Source: Alphaproteobacteria bacterium
GTDB taxonomy: Bacteria > Pseudomonadota > Alphaproteobacteria > CASFRQ01 > SAAU01
Reading direction: 5' to 3'
NCBI GenBank assembly: GCA_009929265.1
Contig: SAAU01000004.1
Span: forward strand, 91,561-155,560
Length of the DNA: 64,000 nucleotides
The notes beneath the pieces were generated by a model. That model did not search any database, was not told where the DNA came from, and saw only the letters and a program-made list of their open reading frames with translations. The position numbers and the translations under genes are program-made. Every line of letters starts with the position of its first letter. Within the stretch, counting starts at the first letter, position 1. Below are positions 52,953 to 62,266 of the stretch, one piece after another.

Positions 52953-54917
52953 TTATACCATTTTTGAAACAATTTCAACGATAGCTTTTGGAGTAAACCC
53001 AAAGCGTTCTTTTAATTTTGCCTCTGGAGCAGATGCCCCAAAACTTGTCATCGAAACAACCTTTCCGTTGTCCCCCACATATTTATGAAGGCCAAACGAG
53101 CTTAATGCCTCAATAAAGACACGAGGAGCTGTTCCCAAAACCTCTTTTTGATAGGATTTGTCCTGTTCATCAAATAGTTCCAAACACGGCATGGAAACGA
53201 CCGCGGTATCTATCCCTTTTTCCCAAAGAAGCTTTTGCGCCTCAAGCGCCAAAGAAACTTCAGAGCCTGTGGCCAAAAGAGTGGCTTGACGAGTTTCTTT
53301 TTCTTTAGAGGCAATATAGCCGCCTTTTTGAGATAAATTTTCATCAACCGTCGTTCTAAAGCGTGGCAAAGCTTGCCGCGATAAAGCCAAAATAGAAGGT
53401 TTATCTTGTGTTTTTAAAGCCAATTCCCAACATTCGGCCACCTCAACACAATCGGCAGGACGCATCACCAAAATATCCGGCATAGCCCTAACGGAAGCAA
53501 GTTGTTCAATCGGTTGATGAGTCGGCCCATCTTCGCCAACGCCAATCGAATCATGGGTAAGGACATAAATCACTTGTCGCTTCATTAACGCCGATAATCT
53601 AAGAGCTGGTTTTAAGTAATCTAAAAAAGCCAAAAATGTTCCGCCATAAGGAATAAAGGCTTTTGATACCGAAATCCCATTCATAACAGCCGCCATCAGA
53701 TGTTCACGAATCCCATAATTGATATAGTTTCCCGAAAAATCGTCCTTCGTGATAGAGGTGCTTGACGGTGTCTTTGTATAGTTGGCAGGGGTTAAATCGG
53801 CCGATCCTCCAATAAGACGCGGTAAAAGAGGCACTAAAACTTCCAATGTTTTTTGAGAAGCTTTTCGTGTGGCCAAGGGTTTATCCTCCTTGAGCAAAGT
53901 TTCCTTGAACGCCTTAAAATCAGCCTCAAAAGAATCGGGAATCTTTCGATTATAGTAGGCGGTCATTCTTTCTTTTAAATCTTTTGGCAATTTTGAAAAT
54001 GCCTGAGCCCATTCTTGGTAAGCTTTATCCCCTTCCTCGGCAACTTTTCGCCATTCATTTAAGATATTGTCAGGAATAGAAAAAGGCTCTTCTTTCCAAT
54101 TAAAGAATCGACGCACACCTTTTAGTTCTTCTTCCCCTAAAGGGGCCCCATGAACCGCAGAAGTCCCTGCCTTTTGCGGAGCACCTAGTCCAATAATTGT
54201 TTTGCAAGAAATAAAGGTTGGCTTATCAGATTCTTTGGCTTTTTGCATGGCTTGGAAAAGAGATTCAGCATTATGCCCATCTACTTTTATCGTGTTCCAG
54301 CCATTGGCTTCAAAACGCGCACATTGATTTGTTTCTGTTGAAAGAGAGGTCTCCCCGTCAATCGTAATAGAATTATTATCCCATAACACAATCAATTTAT
54401 TAAGTTTCAAATGCCCTGCAAAAGAAATAGCCTCCTCTGAAATGCCTTCCATTAGACACCCATCTCCAACAAGAGCATAGGTGTAATAGTCAATAATATC
54501 ACCAAAGCGATTATGAGCTAAGCGTTCTGACAAGGCTATCCCAACAGAGGTAGCAAGCCCCTGTCCCAACGGGCCTGTTGTTGTTTCAATTCCAGATAAA
54601 GCGCCATATTCTGGATGTCCTGCCATTTTTGAATCTAATTGACGTAAGGATTTTAGGCCTTCTAATGTCGCGTCTTCATACCCTGTCAAATATAAAAGAC
54701 TATAAAGCAACGGGGCTCCATGGCCTGCGGAAAGAACAAATCTATCTCTATTTATCCAATCGGGATGATTTGGGGCAATTCTTAAAATATCTTTGAAAAG
54801 AGTCGTTGCAATATCGGCCGAACCAAGAACAATCCCAGGATGTCCTGAATGGGCTTTTTCAATTGCTTCAACGCCTAAAAAACGAACAGCATTGGCCAAA
54901 TCAGAATGTAAAACCAT
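52953..54917 (-). CDS. tkt: Transketolase
   Basis: The thiamine-diphosphate enzyme transfers two-carbon units in the pentose phosphate pathway. At 654 residues it is full length: DLANAVRFLG and GHPGIVLG at the start, the diphosphate motif GDGCLMEGISEEA with metal ligand NNSITIDG, TIGLGAP, and the pyrimidine domain with GIREHLMAAVMNG and HDSIGVGEDGPTHQP. It heads the tkt-fba-rpe-phoB operon, with a 32-base gap to fba. The absence of prk or rubisco genes argues for a non-Calvin role. Confidence 0.98.
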   Translation of the reverse strand: MVLHSDLANAVRFLGVEAIEKAHSGHPGIVLGSADIATTLFKDILRIAPNHPDWINRDRFVLSAGHGAPLLYSLLYLTGYEDATLEGLKSLRQLDSKMAGHPEYGALSGIETTTGPLGQGLATSVGIALSERLAHNRFGDIIDYYTYALVGDGCLMEGISEEAISFAGHLKLNKLIVLWDNNSITIDGETSLSTETNQCARFEANGWNTIKVDGHNAESLFQAMQKAKESDKPTFISCKTIIGLGAPQKAGTSAVHGAPLGEEELKGVRRFFNWKEEPFSIPDNILNEWRKVAEEGDKAYQEWAQAFSKLPKDLKERMTAYYNRKIPDSFEADFKAFKETLLKEDKPLATRKASQKTLEVLVPLLPRLIGGSADLTPANYTKTPSSTSITKDDFSGNYINYGIREHLMAAVMNGISVSKAFIPYGGTFLAFLDYLKPALRLSALMKRQVIYVLTHDSIGVGEDGPTHQPIEQLASVRAMPDILVMRPADCVEVAECWELALKTQDKPSILALSRQALPRFRTTVDENLSQKGGYIASKEKETRQATLLATGSEVSLALEAQKLLWEKGIDTAVVSMPCLELFDEQDKSYQKEVLGTAPRVFIEALSSFGLHKYVGDNGKVVSMTSFGASAPEAKLKERFGFTPKAIVEIVSKMV

Positions 54918-55001
54918 TTTTATTTCCTTTTTTTCTTTATTTCTTAAAAATCTATCTTACTATGTTCTCAAAACGCCCCCATTTTATACGAGAAATTCGA
55001 A

Positions 55002-55937
55002 ATGACAAATTTAAAAATATATCTTTTATCCCCCAGAGGCTTTTGCTTTGGGGTTTCTAAAGCTCTTTCTCTTTTAGACTCGAAGATAAAAAAAGAAAAG
55101 CCTTTTGTTTATCATGCGATTATTCATAACAAAAATGTCATTCAATCCTATGAAAAACAAGGCATTCAATTCATCTCTTCTTTGGATGAAATTCCAGATA
55201 ATAGCCCTCTTTTTACCTCGGCTCACGGGATTGGAGAGGATATTCGACTAAAAGCCAAAGAAAAAAATCTGACCCTTATTGATGGCGCGTGTCCTTTTGT
55301 TTTAAAAGTTCATAACCAACTCAAAACAATCATAAAAGAAGGGCTTACTCCCCTTATTATTGGGAAAAAAGGACATGATGAAATTTTGGGACTTCAGGGC
55401 GAAATTCCCCCTTCTACGCCTTTTCATATTTTAGAAAATGTGAAGGACGTAGAGGCTCTTAATCCCTCCTGTTTTTACGGATACGTGACGCAAACAACCT
55501 TGAATCAAGAAGACACGGCCAAAATTGAACAGGCGCTTGAAAAACGACTCGGGGATAACCTGAAATTTAAATTTAAAGGGATTTGTGCGGCAACTTCTAT
55601 GCGCCAAAACATTGTGAAAAAAACGCTTGGATTTTATGACGCCCTTTTTGTGATTGGAGATAGAACGTCCTCTAATTCGAAAAAACTTGTTGAAGTTGCA
55701 AAAAATGGAGGCCTTCAAAACAGTTTTCTTATTGAAAATAAAAACGACTTTTTTAGGTTTTTTTCCGATGATTTTAAAAAAATAGCCCTCACAACTTCCG
55801 CCTCTGCACGGGAAGAAGGAATTACCCTTCTTCTAAAAGAGCTTCAAAAATCATATACGTTGGAGGTTAGCGAACTTTCGAAAACAAAAACTGGGGACGT
55901 CCAAACGAACGCGTTGAAAGAGGATAAAACCCTTTAG
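55002..55937 (+). CDS. ispH: 4-hydroxy-3-methylbut-2-enyl diphosphate reductase IspH
   Basis: IspH makes IPP and DMAPP in the last step of the MEP isoprenoid pathway. The three cysteines of the [4Fe-4S] cluster are in RGFCFGV (Cys15), DGACPFV and GICAATSMRQ, with the substrate histidines in FTSAHGIG and GKKGHDEILG and the SNSKKL segment. Length (311) is normal. No strong Shine-Dalgarno is visible before the ATG. Its 3' end overlaps the convergent rsmD by 71 bases. Confidence 0.96.
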   Translation: MTNLKIYLLSPRGFCFGVSKALSLLDSKIKKEKPFVYHAIIHNKNVIQSYEKQGIQFISSLDEIPDNSPLFTSAHGIGEDIRLKAKEKNLTLIDGACPFVLKVHNQLKTIIKEGLTPLIIGKKGHDEILGLQGEIPPSTPFHILENVKDVEALNPSCFYGYVTQTTLNQEDTAKIEQALEKRLGDNLKFKFKGICAATSMRQNIVKKTLGFYDALFVIGDRTSSNSKKLVEVAKNGGLQNSFLIENKNDFFRFFSDDFKKIALTTSASAREEGITLLLKELQKSYTLEVSELSKTKTGDVQTNALKEDKTL

Positions 55938-56421
55938 GAAGACTTGCCTCCTCCCCTTTTTCCATTTCAATAATCAATAGTGTTTTGGAGGAGATATATT
56001 CCGCTTTTAAAAGAGTCTCTAAAGCTTTTTGCCACAACCCTTTTTGATAAGGAGCGTCTAAAAAAAGAACATCTACAGACGTTTTACTTAAAGGCAAGGT
56101 TAGAATATCTTGCCCTAAAACCTGATGATTTCCCTCAAGGCATTTTTCCAGATTTTGATGTAGAATCTTAAGGGCGCTTCTTTCTTTTTCTACAAAATAA
56201 ACAAACTTTGCCCCGTGAGAAAGCGCCTCAATCCCAATCGCGCCAGAGCCTGCAAACCCATCCAAAAACGTCACCTCTTTCCAAAGTTTTCCCTCCTTTT
56301 GCAAAAGGGAGGAGAGCATATTAAACACCCCTTCTTTGGCTCTATCAGAGGTAGGACGCGTTGTTTGTCCTTCGGGGGATAAAAGCGTTCTTCCCCGATA
56401 TGTTCCGCCGACTACACGCAT
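55867..56421 (-). CDS. rsmD: 16S rRNA (guanine(966)-N2)-methyltransferase RsmD
   Basis: The 184-residue methyltransferase modifies G966 of 16S rRNA. The opening MRVVGGTYRGR, RPTSDRAKEGVFNML and the SAM-binding FLDGFAGSGAIGIEALS are typical. The catalytic motif is DAPY rather than DPPY, a tolerated variant in the family. Its start overlaps the rluB stop by ten bases. Its C-terminal codons lie over the end of ispH on the opposite strand. Confidence 0.94.
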   Translation of the reverse strand: MRVVGGTYRGRTLLSPEGQTTRPTSDRAKEGVFNMLSSLLQKEGKLWKEVTFLDGFAGSGAIGIEALSHGAKFVYFVEKERSALKILHQNLEKCLEGNHQVLGQDILTLPLSKTSVDVLFLDAPYQKGLWQKALETLLKAEYISSKTLLIIEMEKGEEASLPKGFYPLSTRSFGRPQFLFSKVR

Positions 56422-57134
56422 GGAATTTGCTCTTTAATCACTTTATAGGGAATTTCTTTAATCTCCCCTCTTTTAAGATTTCCAAGTTGAAAAGGCCCGT
56501 AAGAGAGGCGAATCAATCGAGAAACTTCTAGCCCAAAATACTTCATCACGCGTCGAATCTCACGATTTTTACCTTCCGTCAACGTCACATTTACCCAAGT
56601 ATTCGCCCCATTTACAGAATCAATATCAAATTCAATTGGGGCATAATGAATCCCCTCTACCGTGACGCCTTTTTCCAATTCTTCTTTAATCCCCTCTTTA
56701 AGTTTCCCGAAAACCCGAACCTTATAATGGCGCTTCCATCCGCGTTTTGGCAGTTCTAAAAAGCGGGAAAGTTCCCCATCGTTAGTTAACAATAAAAGCC
56801 CTTCTGAATTCAAATCCAATCGCCCCACAGAAATTAAACGCGGCAAATTCTTTGGTAAAGAATCAAAAACCGTTTTGCGTCCTTCGGGATCTTTGTGCGT
56901 TGTCATTAATCCCACAGGCTTATAATAGCAAAAGAGGCGCGTTTTATCAGGAAGGGGCATTTGTTTATTCTCAAGAGTGATTTTATCCTCTACAGAGACC
57001 AAAAAAGCGGGCGTATCCAAGCGTTTTCCATTAACGAAAACCTTTCCTTCTTGGATGAAACGCTCGGCCTCACGACGGGAACAAAGACCCGCGTGTGCCA
57101 TAACTTTTGCAATTCTTTCTTTTTCTTTTTTCAT
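56412..57134 (-). CDS. rluB: Ribosomal large-subunit pseudouridine synthase (RluB/RsuA family)
   Basis: The N-terminal S4 RNA-binding domain (about 4-65; RIAKVMAHAGLCSRREAERFI in part) is followed by the pseudouridine synthase domain with catalytic Asp in GRLDLNSEGLLLLTNDG (about 85-101) and the GKNREIRRVM segment. The ATG at 57134 (240 residues) fits the family start; the frame reaches back to 57188 over the tadA start and adds a hydrophobic stretch with no homology. It is co-transcribed with rsmD. RluB, RluE or RluF specificity is not certain. Confidence 0.92.
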   Translation of the reverse strand: MKKEKERIAKVMAHAGLCSRREAERFIQEGKVFVNGKRLDTPAFLVSVEDKITLENKQMPLPDKTRLFCYYKPVGLMTTHKDPEGRKTVFDSLPKNLPRLISVGRLDLNSEGLLLLTNDGELSRFLELPKRGWKRHYKVRVFGKLKEGIKEELEKGVTVEGIHYAPIEFDIDSVNGANTWVNVTLTEGKNREIRRVMKYFGLEVSRLIRLSYGPFQLGNLKRGEIKEIPYKVIKEQIPCV

Positions 57135-57179
57135 AATGCGTTTATAATAGCAAAATATGAAAAAAAGGAAAGATAAAAC

Positions 57180-57647
57180 ATGCACCAACAGATTATAGAT
57201 TTGGCGTTAAAGGAAGCCAAACAGGCCTTTTTGGAAAAGGAGATTCCTGTTGGAGCTGTTCTTTTTAAGACAAAGAGCCATGAAATTCTTTGTTCGGCAC
57301 ATAATCTTTCAGAACAAAAGAAAAACCCTCTTTTACATGCCGAAATGCTTGTCCTTGAAAAAGGGTTTCGCGCCCTTCAGAAAAAAACACTAGAAGGCTA
57401 TAGCCTTTTCGTTTCTTTGGAGCCGTGTTCTATGTGTGCCAGCGCGCTTTCTCTTGCCCGTCTTGACAGAGTTTACTTTGCCGCTTATGATCCCAAAACA
57501 GGGGGTGTGGAACAAGGCTGTTGCGTTTTTAATCAGGCAACAACCCATCATAAACCAGAAGTTTATGGCGGCCTTTGTGAAAAGGAGTTTCAAACTCTTC
57601 TAACCTCCTTTTTTGATAAATTAAGAGGAAAAACTGATGAATCTTGA
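57180..57647 (+). CDS. tadA: tRNA adenosine(34) deaminase TadA
   Basis: TadA converts A34 of tRNA-Arg(ACG) to inosine. The zinc deaminase motifs are HAEMLVLEKG (about 53-62, catalytic Glu) and PCSMCASAL (about 82-90). Length (155) is normal. AAGGA precedes the ATG. It is divergent from rluB, and its stop overlaps the xseA start by 11 bases, so tadA, xseA and the M23 peptidase form one operon. Confidence 0.95.
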   Translation: MHQQIIDLALKEAKQAFLEKEIPVGAVLFKTKSHEILCSAHNLSEQKKNPLLHAEMLVLEKGFRALQKKTLEGYSLFVSLEPCSMCASALSLARLDRVYFAAYDPKTGGVEQGCCVFNQATTHHKPEVYGGLCEKEFQTLLTSFFDKLRGKTDES

Positions 57648-58953
57648 AGAACGAATTGAAGAACAAAACGAGCCTATTTTAAGTGTCTCTGAGGTTTCTT
57701 TTGCCTTAAAAAGCTCTATTGAGCAAATCTTTTCCTCTATTCAAGTTCAAGGCGAAGTTTCCACCATCAAACGGGCGGCCTCTGGACATATTTATTTTTC
57801 CTTAAAAGATGAAAAATCTGTTTTAAACGCCATTTTGTGGCGGACAAATGCAAAAGAATTTGATTCTTTTATTCAAGAAGGGGCTTTGGTCGTCGTAAAA
57901 GGGCACCTTTCAACATTTCCAGGGCGATCCAACTATCAAATGATTGTTCATTCGGTCTCTTTAGCAGGAGAAGGAAATCTTTTAAAGCAGTTAGAAGAGC
58001 TTAAAGAAAAACTTGCAAAAGAGGGGTTATTTGACGAATCTAAAAAGAAACCTATCCCTTTTCTTCCAAAGTTAATTGGGGTTATCACCTCGCCTTCTGG
58101 AGCCGTTATTCGGGACATTATGCATCGCTTGGATGACAGATTTCCACGGGAAGTTTTGCTTTATCCTGTCCTTGTTCAAGGGGTGGGGGCTGCCGAACAA
58201 ATCACCAAAGCCATTGAAAAATTTAACACTTTGCCTCAAATACTTCCAGATGGGCAAACCCTGCCCAAGCCAGATTTATTGATTGTGGCAAGAGGGGGCG
58301 GTTCCCTTGAAGATCTTTGGTGTTTTAATGATGAACGTGTTGTGCGGGCGGTCAGTCAATCTAGCATTCCTATTATTTCAGCTGTTGGACATGAAACAGA
58401 CACGATGTTGATTGATTATACGGCAGATTTACGGGCACCAACACCAACAGGGGCTGCCGAAAAAGCTGTTCCTGTTCAAGATGAAATTTTGCTTTCCTTA
58501 GAGCAAAGAGGCCTACGCCTTAAAGAAAGCCTTACGAGATTTTTGGAAGAAAAACGCCTTCAAATTTTATCTGTTGAGCGAGGCCTTCCAAACTTAGGAG
58601 ATATTCTACACCTTTCAGAACAGCGTCTTGACGATATTTCTGAGCGCTTGACTTGGGGCTTTAAAACGCTTCTTCAAAATAAGGCTTCAGCGCTAGAATT
58701 ACAGTCCCGTCTTCTTGAAACCTGTTCTTATAAAAAGGTTTTGGAACGCGGATTTGCCCTTGCCTCAACAAAGGATGGGAAAGTCATTTCCTCTTTGAAA
58801 GAAACGCCACAAAAAGCCCCTTTCCTTCTTTCTTTTTATGATGGAAAAACCTTTGTTCAAAAGATAGAAGGGGAACAATCCCCCAAAAAAACGTCCCCAA
58901 AATCAAAAAAAGAACTTAAAAACCCGAATCAACAAGGAAATTTATTCGAATGA
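57637..58953 (+). CDS. xseA: Exodeoxyribonuclease VII large subunit
   Basis: A 438-residue XseA. The N-terminal OB-fold (about 12-110; VQGEVSTIKRAASGHIYFSLKD in part) is followed by the catalytic domain with GVITSPSGAVIRDIMHRL, ARGGGSLEDLWCFNDE and SAVGHETD. A long helical C-terminal region (about 280-400) follows. ExoVII degrades single-stranded DNA from both ends. The small subunit xseB is not in the window. It is translationally coupled to tadA upstream and the peptidase downstream (ATGA overlap). Confidence 0.96.
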   Translation: MNLEERIEEQNEPILSVSEVSFALKSSIEQIFSSIQVQGEVSTIKRAASGHIYFSLKDEKSVLNAILWRTNAKEFDSFIQEGALVVVKGHLSTFPGRSNYQMIVHSVSLAGEGNLLKQLEELKEKLAKEGLFDESKKKPIPFLPKLIGVITSPSGAVIRDIMHRLDDRFPREVLLYPVLVQGVGAAEQITKAIEKFNTLPQILPDGQTLPKPDLLIVARGGGSLEDLWCFNDERVVRAVSQSSIPIISAVGHETDTMLIDYTADLRAPTPTGAAEKAVPVQDEILLSLEQRGLRLKESLTRFLEEKRLQILSVERGLPNLGDILHLSEQRLDDISERLTWGFKTLLQNKASALELQSRLLETCSYKKVLERGFALASTKDGKVISSLKETPQKAPFLLSFYDGKTFVQKIEGEQSPKKTSPKSKKELKNPNQQGNLFE

Positions 58954-59783
58954 AATTTTTAAACTTTATTTGTTTAGGACTTTTTATTTTACCTTCTTTT
59001 TCCGCAAAAGCCTTTACATTGGACACCATTCCAGAGCAAGGGGGTCTTGTTTACGGGTCTGTCTTTAAGGGCGAAAAACTTTTCTTCAAGGGCTCGGCTA
59101 TTTCTCTTTCAAAAGACAGAAAATTCGTTTTTGGTCTTCCTTATGACGCGCCAAAAGAAATTGAACTCACCCTTTTGATTAAAGGGAAAAAAGTCTCTGT
59201 TTTTGTTCCGGTTCAGCAAAAAGAATGGAAAAAAGAGGAGGTTCAAAATCTTCCAAAAGAAAAACTTTTTTATTCAAAAGAAGTTAAAGAAAAAATTTTA
59301 GAGGCAAGAGCGGCCCTTTTTTATGCACGAGAAAAAAGCTCTTTTAAAGAACTTCCTTGTGGTTTTATCCCTCCTTTAAAAGGACGCATTTCCAGTCAAT
59401 TTGGGGCAATGCGCCTTCTCAATAAAACCCTTTCTCATGTCCATTTAGGGGTTGATATTGCCGCTTCTTTAGGCACAGAAATTAAAGCCCCTTTTAGAGG
59501 GAGAGTCGTTTTAGTCTTGCCTGACGCCTATTTAACTGGAAAAACCGTTCTTTTGGATCATGGGTTTTTCCTTTTTTCAAGCTACAGTCACTTATCCAAA
59601 ATATCAGTTGAAGAAGGCGATATCCTTCAAAAGGGGGATGTGATTGGGCAAGTTGGACATTCAGGACGGGCAACAGGGAATCATCTTCATCTTTCCTTTT
59701 TTTGGAAGCAAACACGATTAAATCCTTTACGTGCTTTTGAGCTTTCTCAAAAAAATTGCCTCTCAAAAAAAGAAAAAAATTAA
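58950..59783 (+). CDS. Exported M23-family (LytM-type) metallopeptidase
   Basis: A 277-residue protein with a signal peptide (about 1-21, ending AKA), a beta-rich N-terminal region and a C-terminal M23 domain (about 150-265). The zinc ligands are present: HLGVDIAA (His and Asp) and HLHLSFFW, with an HL pair in YSHLSK. An intact site implies an active peptidoglycan endopeptidase rather than a degenerate amidase activator. It could act with FtsEX or AmiC at the septum; that is inference. A terminator follows. Confidence 0.9.
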   Translation: MKFLNFICLGLFILPSFSAKAFTLDTIPEQGGLVYGSVFKGEKLFFKGSAISLSKDRKFVFGLPYDAPKEIELTLLIKGKKVSVFVPVQQKEWKKEEVQNLPKEKLFYSKEVKEKILEARAALFYAREKSSFKELPCGFIPPLKGRISSQFGAMRLLNKTLSHVHLGVDIAASLGTEIKAPFRGRVVLVLPDAYLTGKTVLLDHGFFLFSSYSHLSKISVEEGDILQKGDVIGQVGHSGRATGNHLHLSFFWKQTRLNPLRAFELSQKNCLSKKEKN

Positions 59784-59806
59784 CTTAACTCCCGTTTTTT
59801 AAACCA

Positions 59807-59833
59807 AAAAAGAGGGGACAATTCCCCCCTTTT
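59807..59833. terminator. Bidirectional terminator after the M23 gene
   Basis: AAAAGAGGGG pairs with CCCCCCTTTT with one mismatch around a 6-base loop, with A and T tracts outside. It separates the convergent M23 and RNase E genes. Confidence 0.75.
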
Positions 59834-59851
59834 CTTCATTTTGAAAAAAAC

Positions 59852-62266
59852 TTAACTTTCGTTTTTTTGCCACCAGCCTTTTCGTTTTGACTTTTGCTGT
59901 GTTGGCGTTTCTTGCTTTTTCTGAGCAGGAGCTGGCTTCTTTTCTTCCAAAGGCTTTTGAGAAATCTTCTTTTCTTCCAAAGGCTTTTGTCCCTCTTTTT
60001 TCTCTAAAGAAGAAAGACTTGCTTGCTCTACAACTTTAAACGTTTCTTTTTCATGAGACTCTTTAACTTCTTTATTAGGTCTCTTGCGGAAAGGAGGTCT
60101 TCTTCTTTTTTGAAAAGATTTCTGATTATTCTTTTCAGAAGAGTTATCCCCGTTTTGTTCGGAAGACTTTTCAGGACTTTTTTCAACTTCTTTAGTTTTT
60201 TTGTCCTCATTCATCAAAGGCTTCTTGTCCTCTTGAGTTTTTTCCAAAGATGTCTCTGGTTTGTTTTCCTCATTTTTCTTAGGTGTTTGTTTTTGATTTC
60301 TTCTTCTTTGAGGATTCTTTTTCGGGGCTTTATTTAAGTCCTTCTTTTCTACATCTTCTGAAGGTTTTTGACCCTCTTTTTCCTTATTTTCTTCTCTTTT
60401 ATCCTTCTGTCCTTTTTGAGGGTTAGGAGAATTTTTTTGTTTATTTTGAGAAGGTGTTTTTTTAGCCAAAGGCGCGTCTTTAGGTTCTTCTAAAGGAAGA
60501 GCTGTTGTTGTTTCTTCTTTTGGAGAAGCCGGTTTATTTTTCTTAAACTTTTTATTATTTTTCCACCGATTTTGCTTTTTGACGTCGTTTTCTTCTTGCT
60601 TTGGCTCAAAAACCATTTGAGGCTTTTCTACGACATTTTCTACTTTTTTACGCATAAAGCTTTCTAAACGATAATCCGTTGGTTTAAGCATTGTAGAATC
60701 GGCCCGAACAGTGATTATTAAATCATATTTTCTTTCCAATTCTGCCAAATTTTCCCGCTTATGATTAAGCAAATATAAAGCCACATCAAACGGCAACGTC
60801 ATCACAATATCTCTTGAGGAAGCCTTAATTCCAGCGTCTTCTAATAAATGAAGTTTATGTAAAGCGCAAGATTCAACCGATCTTAAAATTCCTTGCCCGT
60901 CACAGTACGGACACACAATATGATTGGTTTCTAATAAGCTAGAACGTAGCCGTTGTCTTGAAAATTCCAAAAGCCCAAATTGCGTAATGGGCCCAATTTG
61001 AATCCGCGCTCTATCTTGTTTTGTGGCCTCTTTCATTTTGCGTTCAATGGCATGATTATTTTTTTGCTCATCCATATCAATAAAATCAACCACGATAAGA
61101 CCGGCCAAATCTCTTAACCGGCATTGGTGTGCAAGCTCTTCAGCGGCTTCTAAATTTGTCTTTAAGGCTGTCTCTTCAATATTTCTTTCCCGTGTTGCGC
61201 GCCCAGAATTGACATCAACCGAAACCAAAGCTTCTGTTTGGTTGATAACTAAATATCCCCCTGATTTTAACTGGACAATGGTGTTATTCATTTCTTCTAG
61301 TTGATCTTCAACTTTATACTTTTGAAATAAAGGAATTTCAGATTTATATAGTTTTACTTTCTTAGCATGGCTTGGAATGAGGCGTTTTAAGAAGTCTTTT
61401 GCATTTTTGTAAGCAGTATCTCCACTGACCAAAATTTCATCAATCTCTTGCGTATAGACATCTCTTAAAGCTCTTTTAATAATATCTCCCTCTTCATAGA
61501 TAAGAGAAGGGGACATAGATTCAAGAGTCGTATCACGAATAATCGTCCACGTTTTCATTAAAAAGTCAAAATCTCGTTTAATTTCAGCTTTTGTTTTTTC
61601 TTTTCCTGCTGTGCGAACAATGACAGACATATCATCGGGAATTGGAAGCTTTTCAACAACTTCTTTTAACCTATTCCTGTCTTTCAAATTTACAATTTTG
61701 CGAGAAACCCCGCCAGCTTTTCCGTTATTAGGCATTAAAACACAATACCTTCCAGCTAAAGAAAGATACGTTGTGAGCGCTGCCCCTTTATTGCCTCTTT
61801 CTTCCTTAACCACTTGGATAAGAAGAATTTGATTGTGATGAATAACCTCTTGAATTTTATATTGCTTGAAAAAGCGTCCTCTAAACTTACGAAATTCTTC
61901 AATTTCAGCATCTGTTTCGGAATCTTCTTTTTTATCGTTCGTATTTTTTTCCGTTAGAACTTTTTTGTGTTCTTCAAACTTTTCCATCATCTGACGTTTG
62001 ATTTCTTCCTTGTCAGAAACGGGAAGTTGATAGTAATCCGGATGAATTTCATTGAAAGCCAAAAATCCATGACGATTTCCACCATAATCAACGAAAGCCG
62101 CCTGAAGAGAAGGCTCAACCCGAATAACTTTTGCTAAATATATATTTCCTTTAATCTGTTTCTTGATCGATGTTTCAATGTCCAATTCCTCCAGACATTC
62201 TCCATCCATAACCACCACACGCGTTTCCTCGCTATGGGTGGCATCCATAAGCATTTTCTTTGACAT
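59852..62266 (-). CDS. rne: Ribonuclease E/G
   Basis: An 804-residue endoribonuclease. The S1 domain (about 38-160) carries a charged insertion (about 95-135) of the kind seen in alphaproteobacterial RNase E. The catalytic Asp residues lie in SVDVNSGRATR (about 350) and VDFIDMD (about 393), and the zinc link is CPYCDGQG (about 453). From about residue 560 the chain is low-complexity and rich in Lys, Glu, Pro and Gln, as in degradosome scaffolds, with QKPLEEKK twice near the end. The N-terminal sequence MSKKMLMDATHSEETRVV is typical. GGAG lies six bases before the ATG. Confidence 0.96.
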   Translation of the reverse strand: MSKKMLMDATHSEETRVVVMDGECLEELDIETSIKKQIKGNIYLAKVIRVEPSLQAAFVDYGGNRHGFLAFNEIHPDYYQLPVSDKEEIKRQMMEKFEEHKKVLTEKNTNDKKEDSETDAEIEEFRKFRGRFFKQYKIQEVIHHNQILLIQVVKEERGNKGAALTTYLSLAGRYCVLMPNNGKAGGVSRKIVNLKDRNRLKEVVEKLPIPDDMSVIVRTAGKEKTKAEIKRDFDFLMKTWTIIRDTTLESMSPSLIYEEGDIIKRALRDVYTQEIDEILVSGDTAYKNAKDFLKRLIPSHAKKVKLYKSEIPLFQKYKVEDQLEEMNNTIVQLKSGGYLVINQTEALVSVDVNSGRATRERNIEETALKTNLEAAEELAHQCRLRDLAGLIVVDFIDMDEQKNNHAIERKMKEATKQDRARIQIGPITQFGLLEFSRQRLRSSLLETNHIVCPYCDGQGILRSVESCALHKLHLLEDAGIKASSRDIVMTLPFDVALYLLNHKRENLAELERKYDLIITVRADSTMLKPTDYRLESFMRKKVENVVEKPQMVFEPKQEENDVKKQNRWKNNKKFKKNKPASPKEETTTALPLEEPKDAPLAKKTPSQNKQKNSPNPQKGQKDKREENKEKEGQKPSEDVEKKDLNKAPKKNPQRRRNQKQTPKKNEENKPETSLEKTQEDKKPLMNEDKKTKEVEKSPEKSSEQNGDNSSEKNNQKSFQKRRRPPFRKRPNKEVKESHEKETFKVVEQASLSSLEKKEGQKPLEEKKISQKPLEEKKPAPAQKKQETPTQQKSKRKGWWQKNES

